Positions 45,022 to 54,555 of a DNA stretch of 64,000 nt are shown here, piece after piece. Position 1 is the first letter of the stretch. Each line of letters begins with the position of its first letter. The notes below the pieces were generated by a model that was not told the origin of the DNA, searched no databases, and saw only the letters and a list, made by a program, of their open reading frames with translations. The position numbers and the translations under genes were made by a program. Source of the stretch: Bosea sp. (in: a-proteobacteria) (lineage in GTDB: Bacteria; Pseudomonadota; Alphaproteobacteria; Rhizobiales; Beijerinckiaceae); the NCBI GenBank assembly GCA_023910605.1, contig JAAVVV010000001.1, forward strand, positions 796,698-860,697. The letters run 5' to 3'.

Positions 45022-45924
45022 TTGTCCGAGTTCATCGTCCACGATCCGCGCTTCCGTCCCCTCATGATAGGTCACGCCCGGCTTGAAAAGCTTTACACGG
45101 GCTGCCGCTGGGCCGAAGGTGCAGCCTATTTCCCGGCAGGACGCTATCTGCTGTGGTCCGACATCCCCAATGACCGCGTGATGCGCTTTGACGAGACCGA
45201 CGGCTCGGTGTCGGTGTTCTTGAGCCCTTGCAACAACCACAACGGCCACACCCGCGACTTGCAGGGGCGGCTCGTCTCCTGCGAGCATCGTGGCCGCTGC
45301 GTCTCGCGCATCGAGCATGACGGCTCGCGCACCGTGCTGGCCGACCGCTTCGAGGGCAAGCGCCTGAACTCGCCCAATGATGTCGTGGTCAGGTCCGATG
45401 GCTCGATCTGGTTCACCGATCCGACCTATGGCATCGACAGCGATTATGAGGGCGACGCCGCTCAGAGCGAGATCGGCGCGTCCAATGTCTACCGGATCGA
45501 TCCGGCCACCGGCGCGGTCAGCCTCGTGGTGGCGGACCGGGTCCGGCCCAACGGGCTCGCCTTCTCGCCCGACGAGCGCGTTCTGTATGTCGCGGACACC
45601 GGGCGCTCGCATGTGCCGGGCCTGCCCGCCACGATCACCGCCTATGATGTCGCGCCCGATGGCCTTTCGGTATCCGCTCCGCGCACCTTCGCCACCTGCC
45701 CTGATGGCCTCTTCGACGGCTTCCGCTGCGATGACCATGGCCATGTCTGGACCTCGGCCGGCACGTCGGTCTTCGTCTACGCGCCGGATGGCGCCCATCT
45801 GGGCACGATTCCGGTAGGAGAACTCGTGGCCAATGTCTGTTTCGGCGGGCCCAAGCGAAACCGGCTCTACATCTGCGGACAGACCTCGCTTTATGCGCTG
45901 TTCGTCAAGGTGAGCGGACGCTGA
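45022..45924 (+). CDS. SMP-30/gluconolactonase/regucalcin-like lactonase
   Basis: A six-bladed propeller enzyme of about 300 residues. Metal ligands of the family are seen: Glu in RWAEGAAYFP, Asn in LNSPNDVVV and Asp in YVADTGRS. It hydrolyses sugar or other lactones to hydroxy acids. I prefer TTG 45022 (LSEFIVHDPRF, AGGTG 6 nt upstream) because family members begin there; ATG 44989 would add 11 residues. It converges with sitD and overlaps its end by 20 bp. Confidence 0.85.
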   Translation: MSEFIVHDPRFRPLMIGHARLEKLYTGCRWAEGAAYFPAGRYLLWSDIPNDRVMRFDETDGSVSVFLSPCNNHNGHTRDLQGRLVSCEHRGRCVSRIEHDGSRTVLADRFEGKRLNSPNDVVVRSDGSIWFTDPTYGIDSDYEGDAAQSEIGASNVYRIDPATGAVSLVVADRVRPNGLAFSPDERVLYVADTGRSHVPGLPATITAYDVAPDGLSVSAPRTFATCPDGLFDGFRCDDHGHVWTSAGTSVFVYAPDGAHLGTIPVGELVANVCFGGPKRNRLYICGQTSLYALFVKVSGR

Positions 45925-46744
45925 GCGCCCGCGCGCGCCACAGGTTCAGCCCCAGCGCTGCGGCAAAGAGCGCCGACTGCATCACCACGATGAGCGGCGC
46001 CGTCGCGATGTCGAGATGGAAGCTCGCCAGCGTGCCCGCGACCGAACTGCCCAGCGCCGTCGCCATGGCGACCAGCAGCACGCGGTCGAAGCGGCGCGCC
46101 ATCAACAGGCCCACAGCGCCTGGCCCGATCAGCATCGCCACCACGAGGATGATGCCCACCGCCTTGAGCGACGCCACGATGGCCAGCGCAAGCAGGGCGA
46201 GCAGCCCGAAATGCAGCAGCCTGACCGGCAGCCCGATGGCGCGTGCATGCACGGGGTCGAAGCAGTAGAGCATCAGGTCGCGGCGCAGCGCGAAGGCGAT
46301 GGCGAGCGTCGGCAGGGCCACGATGGCGATCTCGCCCACGTCGCGCCAGCTCACCCCCAGCACGTTGCCGAACAGGATGTGCAGCAGGTGCTGGTCCGTG
46401 TCGGCCTTGGTGAACAACACGAGCCCGGTGGCGAAGAGCCCTGAGAACACGATGCCCATCACCGCGTCTTCCTTGAGACGGCTGTTCTCCTTGAGGTAGC
46501 CGATCGACAGGGCGCAGCCGAGCCCGGACAGGAAGGCCCCGGCCGCGAGCGGCGCGCCCGCCATGCTGGCGAGCACGATGCCGGGCAGCACGGCATGGGA
46601 GATGGCGTCGCCCATCAGCGACCAGCCCTTGAGCACGAGGAAGCAAGAGAGCATGGCGCAGACCGACCCCACCAGCAGCGCCGCCACCAGCGCCCGCTGC
46701 ATGAAGCTGTGGCCGAAGGGCTCGATGATGAGGGCCTGCAGCAT
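45905..46744 (-). CDS. sitD: manganese/iron ABC transporter permease SitD-like
   Basis: A 279-residue ABC-3 family permease with about eight TM helices. Conserved segments include [40 protein letters not shown] and GIILVVAMLIGPGAVGLLMA. Two permeases in tandem characterise Sit/Mnt-type transporters rather than ZnuABC. It is the last gene of sitABCD and starts 3 bp after the sitC stop. Metal preference (Mn2+ or Fe2+) is inferred from the operon and the Mur-like site. Confidence 0.88.
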   Translation of the reverse strand: MLQALIIEPFGHSFMQRALVAALLVGSVCAMLSCFLVLKGWSLMGDAISHAVLPGIVLASMAGAPLAAGAFLSGLGCALSIGYLKENSRLKEDAVMGIVFSGLFATGLVLFTKADTDQHLLHILFGNVLGVSWRDVGEIAIVALPTLAIAFALRRDLMLYCFDPVHARAIGLPVRLLHFGLLALLALAIVASLKAVGIILVVAMLIGPGAVGLLMARRFDRVLLVAMATALGSSVAGTLASFHLDIATAPLIVVMQSALFAAALGLNLWRARALSVRSP

Positions 46745-46746
46745 GC

Positions 46747-47616
46747 TCAAGCCCCCGCCGCCGGGGGCGCCGGCGCCTGCCGCTGCGCCCTCCGGCCCGC
46801 CAGCAGGCCATGGCGCGGGGCCAGGACGAAAGCGGCGAGGAACAGGCCCGTCTGCAGCATCACGATCAGCCCCCCGGTCGAGCCATCGAGGAAATAGCTT
46901 GCATAGGCCCCGACCGCCGACGAGGCCGCGCCGATGCCGACCGCCAGGATGATCATCCGCCCGAAGCGGTCCGTCAGCAGGTACGCGGTTGCGCCCGGCG
47001 TGATCACCATTGCGATGACCAGGATCGCGCCCACGGTCTGGAGCGCCGCGACGGTGCAGGCGCTGAGCAGGGCGAAGAACAGGATCTGGAGCCTCAGGGG
47101 GCTGAGCCCGATGCTGCGGGCATAGACCTCGTCGAAGAAGACCAGCATCAGATCGCGCCATTTCACGGCGAGGATGCCCAGCGACACCGCCCCGATCACG
47201 ATGACCTGGAGCACATCCTCATCCGAAATGGCCAGGATGTTGCCGAACACGATGGTCTGCACGTTCACCGAGGTCGGATTGAGCGAGATGATGACGAGGC
47301 CGATGGCGAAGAAGCTGGTGAAGACCATGCCGATCACCACATCCTCGCGCAGCCTGGCCTGCCGCCGGATCACCGCCATGCCGAAGCTGGCGATCAGCCC
47401 TGCCAGGAAGGCGCCGGCCGCATAGGGCAGCTTGACCAGATAGGCCAGCGCCACGCCGGGGACGACCGCATGGGCCAGTGCGTCGCCCATCAGCGACCAG
47501 CCCTTGAGGATGAGGAAGCAGGACAGGAAGGCGCAGGCGCCGCCGATCAGCGCGCTGACCCAGATCGCGCGGGTCATGTACTGGTAGGTGAACGGCTCGA
47601 GCGCGAGCGCGATCAT
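46747..47616 (-). CDS. sitC: manganese/iron ABC transporter permease SitC-like
   Basis: A 289-residue ABC-3 permease, closely similar in plan to its downstream neighbour: [40 protein letters not shown] and [20 protein letters not shown] Pro/Ala-rich tail follows the last helix. It overlaps sitB by 4 bp and is followed by sitD. The two permeases would form a heterodimeric channel. Confidence 0.88.
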   Translation of the reverse strand: MIALALEPFTYQYMTRAIWVSALIGGACAFLSCFLILKGWSLMGDALAHAVVPGVALAYLVKLPYAAGAFLAGLIASFGMAVIRRQARLREDVVIGMVFTSFFAIGLVIISLNPTSVNVQTIVFGNILAISDEDVLQVIVIGAVSLGILAVKWRDLMLVFFDEVYARSIGLSPLRLQILFFALLSACTVAALQTVGAILVIAMVITPGATAYLLTDRFGRMIILAVGIGAASSAVGAYASYFLDGSTGGLIVMLQTGLFLAAFVLAPRHGLLAGRRAQRQAPAPPAAGA

Positions 47617-48521
47617 GGCGCGGGCCCCTCCGCCGTGTCCTTGCCCGTGACGAGCCGCTGCATCTCCTTCTGGCCATAGAGCACGAGCGCACGCTCGTCA
47701 TCGGTGATCACCGTGACGCCGCGCTCGTCGCCGTCGTCGTGCAGGTCGGCCCCGCCAAGCCTCAGATGCCGCAGCGCCCCGCCGAAGGCCTTCTCGAGAT
47801 TGGCCGGCGTGAACGCCTCGGCCGTCGGGCCTGCCGCGATCACGCTGCGGTTGACCAGCACGACCTGATCGCAGAACTCGGGGATGGAGCCCAGATTATG
47901 GGTGGAGATGAGGATCACGCGGCCCTCGTCCCGCAGCGCGCGCAGCAGCGCCACGATCGCCGCCTCGGTAGCGACGTCGACGCCGGTGAAGGGCTCGTCG
48001 AGCAGGATGACCTGTCCGGCCTGCGCGAGCGCCCGGGCCAGGAAAACGCGCTTCTTCTGCCCGCCTGAAAGCTCGCCGATCTGGCGCTTTCGGAAGGGCA
48101 GGAGATCGACCCGGGCCAGCGCCTCGTCCACGGCCGCCCGGTCCGCCCGCCCCGCGATCCTGAGAAAGCCCATGTGCCCGTAGCGGCCCATCATGACCAC
48201 ATCCTCGACCAGCACGGGGAAGCTCCAGTCCACCTCCTCCGACTGCGGCACATAGGCGACGAGCCCGCGCCGCAGCGCTTCCGGCACGGGCAGCCCGGCG
48301 ATGCGCACGGTGCCCGAGGCCGGACGCAGCAGCCCCATGATCGTCTTGAAGATCGTCGACTTGCCGGAGCCGTTGATGCCCACGAGCCCGCAGATCGTGC
48401 CGGGCGCGAGCAGGAAGGAGGCGTCGCGCATGGCCACGACGCCGTTCGGATAGCTCACCGTGATGGCGGCAACGTCCAGCACGGGGCCGCCGCCGGCCAG
48501 CGCTGGCATGTTCGCTTTCAA
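47613..48521 (-). CDS. sitB: manganese/iron ABC transporter ATPase SitB-like
   Basis: A 302-residue ATPase. Walker [18 protein letters not shown]-loop [10 protein letters not shown], signature [15 protein letters not shown], Walker [13 protein letters not shown] and H-loop ISTHNLG are intact. The [11 protein letters not shown] block is characteristic of metal-type (Mnt/Sit/Znu) ATPases. It overlaps sitA and sitC by 4 bp each. The C-terminus has a [10 protein letters not shown] acidic tail. Confidence 0.92.
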   Translation of the reverse strand: MKANMPALAGGGPVLDVAAITVSYPNGVVAMRDASFLLAPGTICGLVGINGSGKSTIFKTIMGLLRPASGTVRIAGLPVPEALRRGLVAYVPQSEEVDWSFPVLVEDVVMMGRYGHMGFLRIAGRADRAAVDEALARVDLLPFRKRQIGELSGGQKKRVFLARALAQAGQVILLDEPFTGVDVATEAAIVALLRALRDEGRVILISTHNLGSIPEFCDQVVLVNRSVIAAGPTAEAFTPANLEKAFGGALRHLRLGGADLHDDGDERGVTVITDDERALVLYGQKEMQRLVTGKDTAEGPAP

Positions 48522-49456
48522 GCGCCGAACCCCTTGGCCATCGTCTCGACCGTGGCCTCCAGAAGCTTCAGATAGGTCGGAACCGGCCCATCCGCCGCCG
48601 ACAGGGAATCAACGTGGAGCACGCCGCCATAGCGCGCGCCAGTTTCGCGCGCGACCTGCCGGATCGGCCGATCCGAAATCGTGCTCTCGCTGAACACCAC
48701 CGGGATTCGGTTCTGGCGCACGAGGTCGATGAGCCGGCGCACCTGCTGCGGCGTGCCCTGCTGGTCGGCGTTGATCGGCCACAGATAGGCTTCCCGCCAG
48801 CCATATTCGCGCGTCAGGTAGCTGAAGGCGCCTTCGCTCGAAACGAGCCAGCGCGTGGCCTCGGGCACCGTGGCGAGGCGCGCGCGCAAGGGCGCGTCCA
48901 TCGCCCTGATCCGATCGGCATAGGCCTTTGCATTGGCGGCATAGGTGGCGGCATTGGCAGGATCGGCCTTCGCCATGGCCTTCTCGATGTTGGCCACATA
49001 GGTCAGCGCGCTGGCGGTCGACATCCAGGCATGGGGATTGGGCTTGCCCTCATAGGGCCCGTCCTTGATGCCGATCGGCACGATGCTTTCGGTCACCACC
49101 GCGCTCTGGACAGACCGCATGCCGGCGAAGAAGCGCTCGAACCACTGTTCGAGATTCATGCCGTTCCACAGCACGAGGTCGGCCTGCTGGGCCTTCACCA
49201 CATCCAGCGGGGTCGGCTGGTAATCGTGGATCTCCGCGCCGGGGCGGGTGATCGACTCGACCGTGGCGGCCTCGCCGGCGATGTTGGCGGCCATGTCCTG
49301 GATCACGGTGAAGGTGGTCACGACCCTGAGCTTGCGCGCGGGCGTCTGGGCGAGGGCGAGGGCGGGGGCGAGGGCGGGGGCGAGGGCGGGGGCTCCGATC
49401 AGGGCGGCGGCCACGCCAAGGCCCAGGCGAAGCGCCGCGCGCCGATGCGGTCGCAT
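48518..49456 (-). CDS. sitA: metal-binding lipoprotein-type solute receptor SitA-like
   Basis: A 312-residue cluster A-I substrate-binding protein. The signal region ([20 protein letters not shown]) is followed by a repeated ALAP stretch; no lipobox Cys is evident. Metal ligands are His in [11 protein letters not shown], His in [10 protein letters not shown], Glu in SEGAFSYL and Asp in HVDSL. No His-rich loop is seen, favouring Mn/Fe over Zn. ATG 49456 is chosen; ATG 49513 is possible and would add 19 residues. Divergent from mur with a Mur-like box between. Confidence 0.85.
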   Translation of the reverse strand: MRPHRRAALRLGLGVAAALIGAPALAPALAPALALAQTPARKLRVVTTFTVIQDMAANIAGEAATVESITRPGAEIHDYQPTPLDVVKAQQADLVLWNGMNLEQWFERFFAGMRSVQSAVVTESIVPIGIKDGPYEGKPNPHAWMSTASALTYVANIEKAMAKADPANAATYAANAKAYADRIRAMDAPLRARLATVPEATRWLVSSEGAFSYLTREYGWREAYLWPINADQQGTPQQVRRLIDLVRQNRIPVVFSESTISDRPIRQVARETGARYGGVLHVDSLSAADGPVPTYLKLLEATVETMAKGFGA

Positions 49457-49585
49457 GGCCAGGTGTCCGAAGGCGGCATCAGGGCCGAGGTCGGGCAGTC
49501 GGTCGGACGGCATTGGGGGACGAGGCTCCGTTATGCGGCGAGTTTGCAGGGCGACGCCGTTGCGCGCTCCTTCAATAAAGTGCTC

Positions 49586-49602
49586 TTGCAATCCATTTGC
49601 AA
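49586..49602. promoter_or_regulatory. Mur/Fur-like operator between sitA and mur
   Basis: TTGCAA-N5-TTGCAA is a 17-bp dyad, each half palindromic itself, in the divergent region of sitABCD and the Fur-family gene. Rhizobial Mur sites controlling sit operons are TGCAA-type repeats. It could control both directions. Confidence 0.6.
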
Positions 49603-49667
49603 TAGAGGCGACTGTGCCAGCCATGTTTTCTTTTTGCACCTGCGTCGCAACAAGGCTATCTGGCCTG

Positions 49668-50093
49668 ATGATCACGGTCGCCGAGCGTGCAGCTGCCTTC
49701 GAGGCGGAGCTGAAGGATGCGGGCCTGCGCATGACGCAGCAGCGCCGGCTGATCCTGCGCGTGCTTGCCGAAGCCACCGATCATCCCGATGCGAAGGCCA
49801 TCTTCCACCGCCTCTTCGCCCATGACCCCAGCCTGTCGCTCTCCACGGTCTACCGCACGATGAAGCTTCTGGAGGAACGCGGCGCCATCGAGCGCCACGC
49901 CTTCGATGACGGCGTTTCGCGCTATGAGCACTCCGACCAGCAGCATCACGATCATCTCATCGATGTGGAGACAGGCCAGGTGATCGAATTCTCATCCGAG
50001 GAGATCGAGAAGCTGCAGGCCCGCATCGCCGCCGAACTGGGCTACGACATCGTGCGCCACCGCCTCGAGCTTTATGGCCGGAAACGTCGCTGA
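49668..50093 (+). CDS. mur: Fur-family regulator, probably Mur
   Basis: A 141-residue Fur family repressor. Helix-turn-helix is GLRMTQQRRLILRVLAEA and SLSTVYRTMKLLEERG; regulatory metal ligands are in SRYEHSDQQHHDHLIDVETG. The Cys pairs of zinc-type Fur proteins are absent. Start ATG 49668 is chosen because the family N-terminus begins MITVAERAAAFE. Its divergence from sitABCD points to manganese-responsive Mur rather than iron-sensing Fur. Confidence 0.82.
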   Translation: MITVAERAAAFEAELKDAGLRMTQQRRLILRVLAEATDHPDAKAIFHRLFAHDPSLSLSTVYRTMKLLEERGAIERHAFDDGVSRYEHSDQQHHDHLIDVETGQVIEFSSEEIEKLQARIAAELGYDIVRHRLELYGRKRR

Positions 50094-50104
50094 AAGGGCG
50101 GCGC

Positions 50105-50587
50105 CTAGCCTGAGAAGCCCGCGCGCTTGAGTCGCACGAGGGAAAGGTCGAGCGCCGAGAGAAAGGCCGACCGGTCCCGCGGCGAGAACGGCGGCGGCCC
50201 GCGCGTGGCCTCCCCAGCCGAGCGCAGCTGGTCCATCAGATTCCGGGTGGCGAGCGCCATGCCGATGGATTGTTCGCTGAAGGGGCGGCCATTGGGCGCG
50301 ATCACGTCGGCGCCCGCCTTCACGCAGCGCGCCGCCAGCGGCACATCGGCCGTGACGACCACCGCCCCGCGCCTGGCCCGCTCGGCAATCCAGTCATCGG
50401 CGACATCCGGACCTGCCGCGACCACGACCCGTTCGATGTCCGGCTCGCGCGGCACGTTGATGAAGCTGTTGGCGACCACGAAGGTCTTCACGCCATGGCG
50501 CTGCGCGACCTTGTAGATCTCGGCCTTGACGGGGCAGGCATCGGCATCGACCAGGATCTCGATGGGGGCAAGGGCCGCGCTGTCCAT
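50105..50587 (-). CDS. YaiI/UPF0178-family protein (DUF188)
   Basis: A 160-residue NYN/PIN-like fold protein of unknown role. The family blocks are [49 protein letters not shown] and [13 protein letters not shown]. The acidic residues suggest a metal-dependent nuclease-type site, but no activity is established. ATG 50587 was chosen; upstream codons run into the tRNA-Gly gene. It converges with mur, 12 bp apart. Confidence 0.9.
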   Translation of the reverse strand: MDSAALAPIEILVDADACPVKAEIYKVAQRHGVKTFVVANSFINVPREPDIERVVVAAGPDVADDWIAERARRGAVVVTADVPLAARCVKAGADVIAPNGRPFSEQSIGMALATRNLMDQLRSAGEATRGPPPFSPRDRSAFLSALDLSLVRLKRAGFSG

Positions 50588-50662
50588 GACGCCTCGCCTC
50601 GGATGACGGGAGATCCTGCCGCAAGTGCAGGTTGCAAGGGTCTGGAGCCAGATGCGAGGATC

Positions 50663-50737
50663 TGGAGCGGGCGATGGGAATCGAACCCACGACATTCAGC
50701 TTGGGAAGCTGACGTTCTACCTCTGAACTACACCCGC
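50663..50737 (-). tRNA. tRNA-Gly (CCC)
   Basis: A complete cloverleaf on the minus strand: acceptor GCGGGTG/CGCCCGC, D arm, anticodon arm with TCAGC-TTCCCAA-GCTGA giving anticodon CCC, T arm GTGGGTTCGATTCCCAT, discriminator T and an encoded CCA. Position between yaiI and comM. Confidence 0.93.
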
Positions 50738-50813
50738 GCGAGGTCGATATAAAGCGATCGGCCCCTCCCGTGCAATCGCTTTCGGCATGTCCTGCGCGAG
50801 CGGGAGCCAGCGC

Positions 50814-52343
50814 TCAGACGCTGTCCGCGACCCGGGAGCGATAGGACAGCGCCTCCGCCAGATGCAGGCGCTGGACCTTCTCCTCGCCGTCGAGGTCCGC
50901 CAGCGTGCGCGCCACCTTGAGCACGCGGTGATAGCCGCGCGCCGTGAGCTTCATCGCGTCGGCCGCGTCGCGCAGCAGCTTCTGGCCTGCGGCGTCGGGC
51001 TTCACGATCTCGTCGAGCACCGGCGCTGGCGCCGCGGCATTGGTCAGGATATCGGGCTGGTCCAGCGCCTCGAAGCGGGCGCGCTGCCGCTCGCGGGCCG
51101 CCGCCACCCTGGCCGCGACCTCGGCGGACCCCTCCGCCGGCGCCGGCAGGATCAGATCGGCGGCGGTGACCGCAGGGACATCGATGGCGAGGTCGATGCG
51201 GTCCATCAGCGGGCCGGAGATGCGCGAGAGATATTGCGCCATGCACCGTTCATTGGGCTGGCGCTTGCACGCGAAGCCCGGCTCGGTGGCGCGGCCGCAG
51301 CGGCAAGGGTTCATCGCCGCCACAAGCTGGAAGCGCGCTGGATAGAGCACGCGGTGGTTCGCGCGGCTGATCAGCACCTCGCCTGTTTCGATCGGCTGCC
51401 GCAGCGCATCGAGCGCCTGCGGCTGGAACTCGGGAAGCTCATCGAGAAAGAGCACGCCCCGATGCGCCAGCGAGACCTCGCCAGGCCTGGCCTGAAGCCC
51501 GCCGCCCACCAGCGCCGCCATGGACGCTGAATGATGCGGCGCCCGGAAGGGCCGCCGGTCTGTCAGCGCGCCATTGACGATCAGCCCTGCCACCGAATGC
51601 ACCATCGAGACATCGAGCAGCTCGCGCGGGCTGAGCGGAGGCAGGATGGAAGGCAGCCGGCTCGCCAGCATCGACTTGCCGGCGCCGGGCGGTCCGTTCA
51701 TCAGGAGGGCGTGGCCGCCGGCAGCGGCCACCTCGAGCACGCGCTTGGCCATTTCCTGGCCCTTGATGTCGCGCAGATCCGGCAGGTTCGGCGGCGGCTT
51801 GGCGATGGCGGCCACGGGCCGGGCCATGACCTGCACGCCGCGCATGTGGTTGGCGAGCTGCACCAGCGTCTGCGGCGCCAGCACATCGAGGTCGCTGGAC
51901 GCCCAGGCCGCCTCCGGCCCGCACGCCGCGGGGCAGATCAGCCCATGCCCCCTGATGTTGGCCGCGATTGCGGCGGGGAGCACGCCCGTCACGGGCGAAA
52001 TGGTGCCGTCGAGCGCAAGCTCGCCCAGCACGGTGAAGCCAGCGAGAGCATCCGCCGGGATCGCGCCGATGGCGGCCATGATGCCGAGCGCGATGGGCAG
52101 ATCGTAATGGCTCCCCTCCTTGGGCATGTCGGCCGGTGCGAGGTTCACGGTCAGGCGCTTGTTGGGCAGCGCCAGCCCCGAGGCGATGAGCGCCGAGCGC
52201 ACCCGCTCCTTGCTCTCCGCAACGGCCTTGTCGCCAAGCCCGACCAGGACGAAGGCGACGCCGCCTGCGCTGAGCTGGACCTGCACGTCGACCGCGCGGG
52301 CCTCGATGCCCTCGAAGGCGACTGTCGCGACGCGCGTGACCAT
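50814..52343 (-). CDS. comM: ComM/YifB-like Mg-chelatase-type ATPase
   Basis: A 509-residue protein. N-terminal ChlI-like domain (AVDVQVQLSAGGVAFVLVGL) then an AAA+ domain with Walker A NGPPGAGKSMLASRLPSILP, Walker B VLFLDELPEFQ and the Cys-rich NPCRCGRATEPGFACKRQ, then the C-terminal lid. ComM is a branch-migration helicase that promotes natural transformation. ATG 52343 is the family start (MVTRVATVAFEGIEARAVDV). It stands alone. Confidence 0.92.
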   Translation of the reverse strand: MVTRVATVAFEGIEARAVDVQVQLSAGGVAFVLVGLGDKAVAESKERVRSALIASGLALPNKRLTVNLAPADMPKEGSHYDLPIALGIMAAIGAIPADALAGFTVLGELALDGTISPVTGVLPAAIAANIRGHGLICPAACGPEAAWASSDLDVLAPQTLVQLANHMRGVQVMARPVAAIAKPPPNLPDLRDIKGQEMAKRVLEVAAAGGHALLMNGPPGAGKSMLASRLPSILPPLSPRELLDVSMVHSVAGLIVNGALTDRRPFRAPHHSASMAALVGGGLQARPGEVSLAHRGVLFLDELPEFQPQALDALRQPIETGEVLISRANHRVLYPARFQLVAAMNPCRCGRATEPGFACKRQPNERCMAQYLSRISGPLMDRIDLAIDVPAVTAADLILPAPAEGSAEVAARVAAARERQRARFEALDQPDILTNAAAPAPVLDEIVKPDAAGQKLLRDAADAMKLTARGYHRVLKVARTLADLDGEEKVQRLHLAEALSYRSRVADSV

Positions 52344-52641
52344 ATGCCTGAAGCCCCCGATCCGGCGGCCCTCATGCGCCGCCGCCGCCGCCGCCCGCCG
52401 CGACCCTTCTGCGCATAGGGCATTTTGCCGGAATCGACAAGAACAGGTGCGGAACACCGCGCGGACTGCAAGTCGCGCGGCCCGATGATTGCTGGCTCTG
52501 GACAGGCCCGCCGTTCAGAGACAGTTCACGATGGCGTGATTAAGGCTGCGTCAGGGGGTTGCGTCATGTTTTACGAAATTGCTGAAAGTCGCGTCCACAG
52601 CGCGTCCGACTGCCGCCACAAAGGGGCCGTTTGATAGCGCG

Positions 52642-54525
52642 ATGACGGACTCGACTCTCCCGACCTCCGCCGCATCGCCGACGCTGTCCGGCTCCGAACA
52701 GGGCTCGGCCGCCCCGGCTGCGAAGCCGCGCGCCGGTCTGGCGGCGGACCTTGAGGCTGCGGCTTCGTTCCTGAGGCTGTCACACGGCTGGTGGCGAGGA
52801 CGCGGCGCAGCGCAGGCCTGGTTCTGGACGCTGTCGCTCGCGGCGATGGTCGTCGTCAATGTCGGGGTCAATGTCGGGGTCAACGCCTGGCATGGCTGGT
52901 TCTTCAATGCGCTCGAGCGCAAGGACGCCGCCGTGGCCGGGATGGCGATGGTGGCCTTCCCCGGCATCGTGCTTGTCGCGGCCGGCGTCGGAGTTCTCAT
53001 TCTCAAGACGCGCGAAACCTTGCAGGTCTACTGGCGGCAGTGGCTCTCAGACCGGCTTGTCGAATTGTGGGTCTCGCGCCGGCGCTTCCAGCGCCTGGCT
53101 CCCTCCGGCCTCGAGCCGTCCAATCCCGAATACCGGATCGCCGATGACGTGCGCTGGGCCACCGAGCCACTGGTGGACTTCGCCATCGGCCTGCTCTCGG
53201 CCGTCATCACCGTCATCACCTTCGTGGGCATCCTGTGGTCTATCGGCGGGGCCTTGACCATCGGACAGGGCGAGGGCGCGGTTCGCATCCCGGCCTATCT
53301 CGTGCTGGCCGCCATTCTCTACGGCGTGTTGATCTCGACCCTGATGCTGCTGGTGGGCCGCCGGCTGCCCCGGCGCTATGCCCAGCGCAATGAATCGGAG
53401 GCGCGTTTCCGCTTCGGACTGATGCGCCTGCGCGATTCGGCCGACGCCATCGCCATGGGCGGCGGCCAGTTCGCCGAGCGCCGCGCCATTGCGGACACCT
53501 ATGGCACCCTCGCGCTGCGCTGGCTGGCGGTGATCCGCGAGCGCGTCAAGCTGACCTGGATCACCAACGGCAACGGCGTGCTCGTCCCGGTCGTGCCGCT
53601 GCTGCTGGCGGCGCCCAAATATCTCTCTGGCGAGCTGTCGCTCGGCAGCGTCATGCAGATCGCCGCCGCCTTCGTGCAGGTGCAGATCGCCTTCAACTGG
53701 ATCGTCGAGAACTTCATGCGCATCGCCGAGTGGCTGGCCTCCGCCCGGCGCGTCAACGAACTTGTCGAGGCCATTGACAGGCTCGAGGATCAGCCCCCGG
53801 CCGCGGCGCAGCGCCCGCGTCGTCTTGCCGGAGCAGAGGGCGTCGTCGCTGCCCATGACCTCGTGCTGAAGGATCGCGACGGGCGGCCGCTTGGCCCGCC
53901 TCTGTCCTTCGAGGTCCGCGCCGGCAGCACGCTGCATCTGGGCGATCTCGGCCAGGAGGTCGCCAGCGCCGTGCTGCGGGCCGTGGCCGACCAGTGGCAC
54001 TGGGGCTCGGGCGCGGTCTCCGTCGCGCCGGAGGCACGCATCGGCTCGGTGGTCCGGCGGATGCGCTGGGCGGAGACGAGGCTGGCCGACGTGCTTGCGG
54101 CGGACGATGCCGTGCCTGAGCCTGCGCTGCTGCGCGCGGCGCTGATCCGGGCCGGGCTGGATCGCCTGATCGACCGCCTCGACGAGGTTGCGGACTGGGA
54201 CAAGACCCTGGCCGAGGCCGAGCGCCAGCGCCTCGGCATCGCGCGGCTGCTGGTCGCGACGCCGCAGATCGTGCTGTTCGACGATGCGCTCGACGCGCTC
54301 GGCGAGAACGAGGCCGCTTCCATGCTCTCGAACCTGCGCGCGGCTCTGCCGGCTGCGATCCTGATCACGGCCGGTGCGTCTGCGCTGCGGTGCCCCACCG
54401 CAGCTTGCGCGCTCGACATGGCCGCTGCCGGCGCAGCGCAGGCCGCCTCCGAGGCGGCACCCATCCATCCGCCGCACCGTCCGCGCAAACAACCCCAAAT
54501 CTTGCACAAGGCACGCCGGCAATGA
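52642..54525 (+). CDS. YddA/BacA-like ABC protein with degenerate ATPase domain
   Basis: A 627-residue fused permease-ATPase. Residues about 40-365 form an ABC_membrane_2/BacA-like domain (QVYWRQWLSDRLVELWVSRR, VPVVPLLLAAPKYLSGELSL). The C-terminal NBD is recognisable but dead: the Walker A region reads LGDLGQEVASAVL, with no GKS/T; the signature is LAEAERQRLGIARLL; Walker B is IVLFDDALDALG (Glu replaced); and the switch His is absent. It may be a substrate-binding or regulatory membrane protein. Precise partner unknown. ATG 52642 is used because upstream residues look non-coding. Confidence 0.85.
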   Translation: MTDSTLPTSAASPTLSGSEQGSAAPAAKPRAGLAADLEAAASFLRLSHGWWRGRGAAQAWFWTLSLAAMVVVNVGVNVGVNAWHGWFFNALERKDAAVAGMAMVAFPGIVLVAAGVGVLILKTRETLQVYWRQWLSDRLVELWVSRRRFQRLAPSGLEPSNPEYRIADDVRWATEPLVDFAIGLLSAVITVITFVGILWSIGGALTIGQGEGAVRIPAYLVLAAILYGVLISTLMLLVGRRLPRRYAQRNESEARFRFGLMRLRDSADAIAMGGGQFAERRAIADTYGTLALRWLAVIRERVKLTWITNGNGVLVPVVPLLLAAPKYLSGELSLGSVMQIAAAFVQVQIAFNWIVENFMRIAEWLASARRVNELVEAIDRLEDQPPAAAQRPRRLAGAEGVVAAHDLVLKDRDGRPLGPPLSFEVRAGSTLHLGDLGQEVASAVLRAVADQWHWGSGAVSVAPEARIGSVVRRMRWAETRLADVLAADDAVPEPALLRAALIRAGLDRLIDRLDEVADWDKTLAEAERQRLGIARLLVATPQIVLFDDALDALGENEAASMLSNLRAALPAAILITAGASALRCPTAACALDMAAAGAAQAASEAAPIHPPHRPRKQPQILHKARRQ

Positions 54526-54555
54526 GCACCGTAGCCCGGCAAGGAGCCGATCGCC

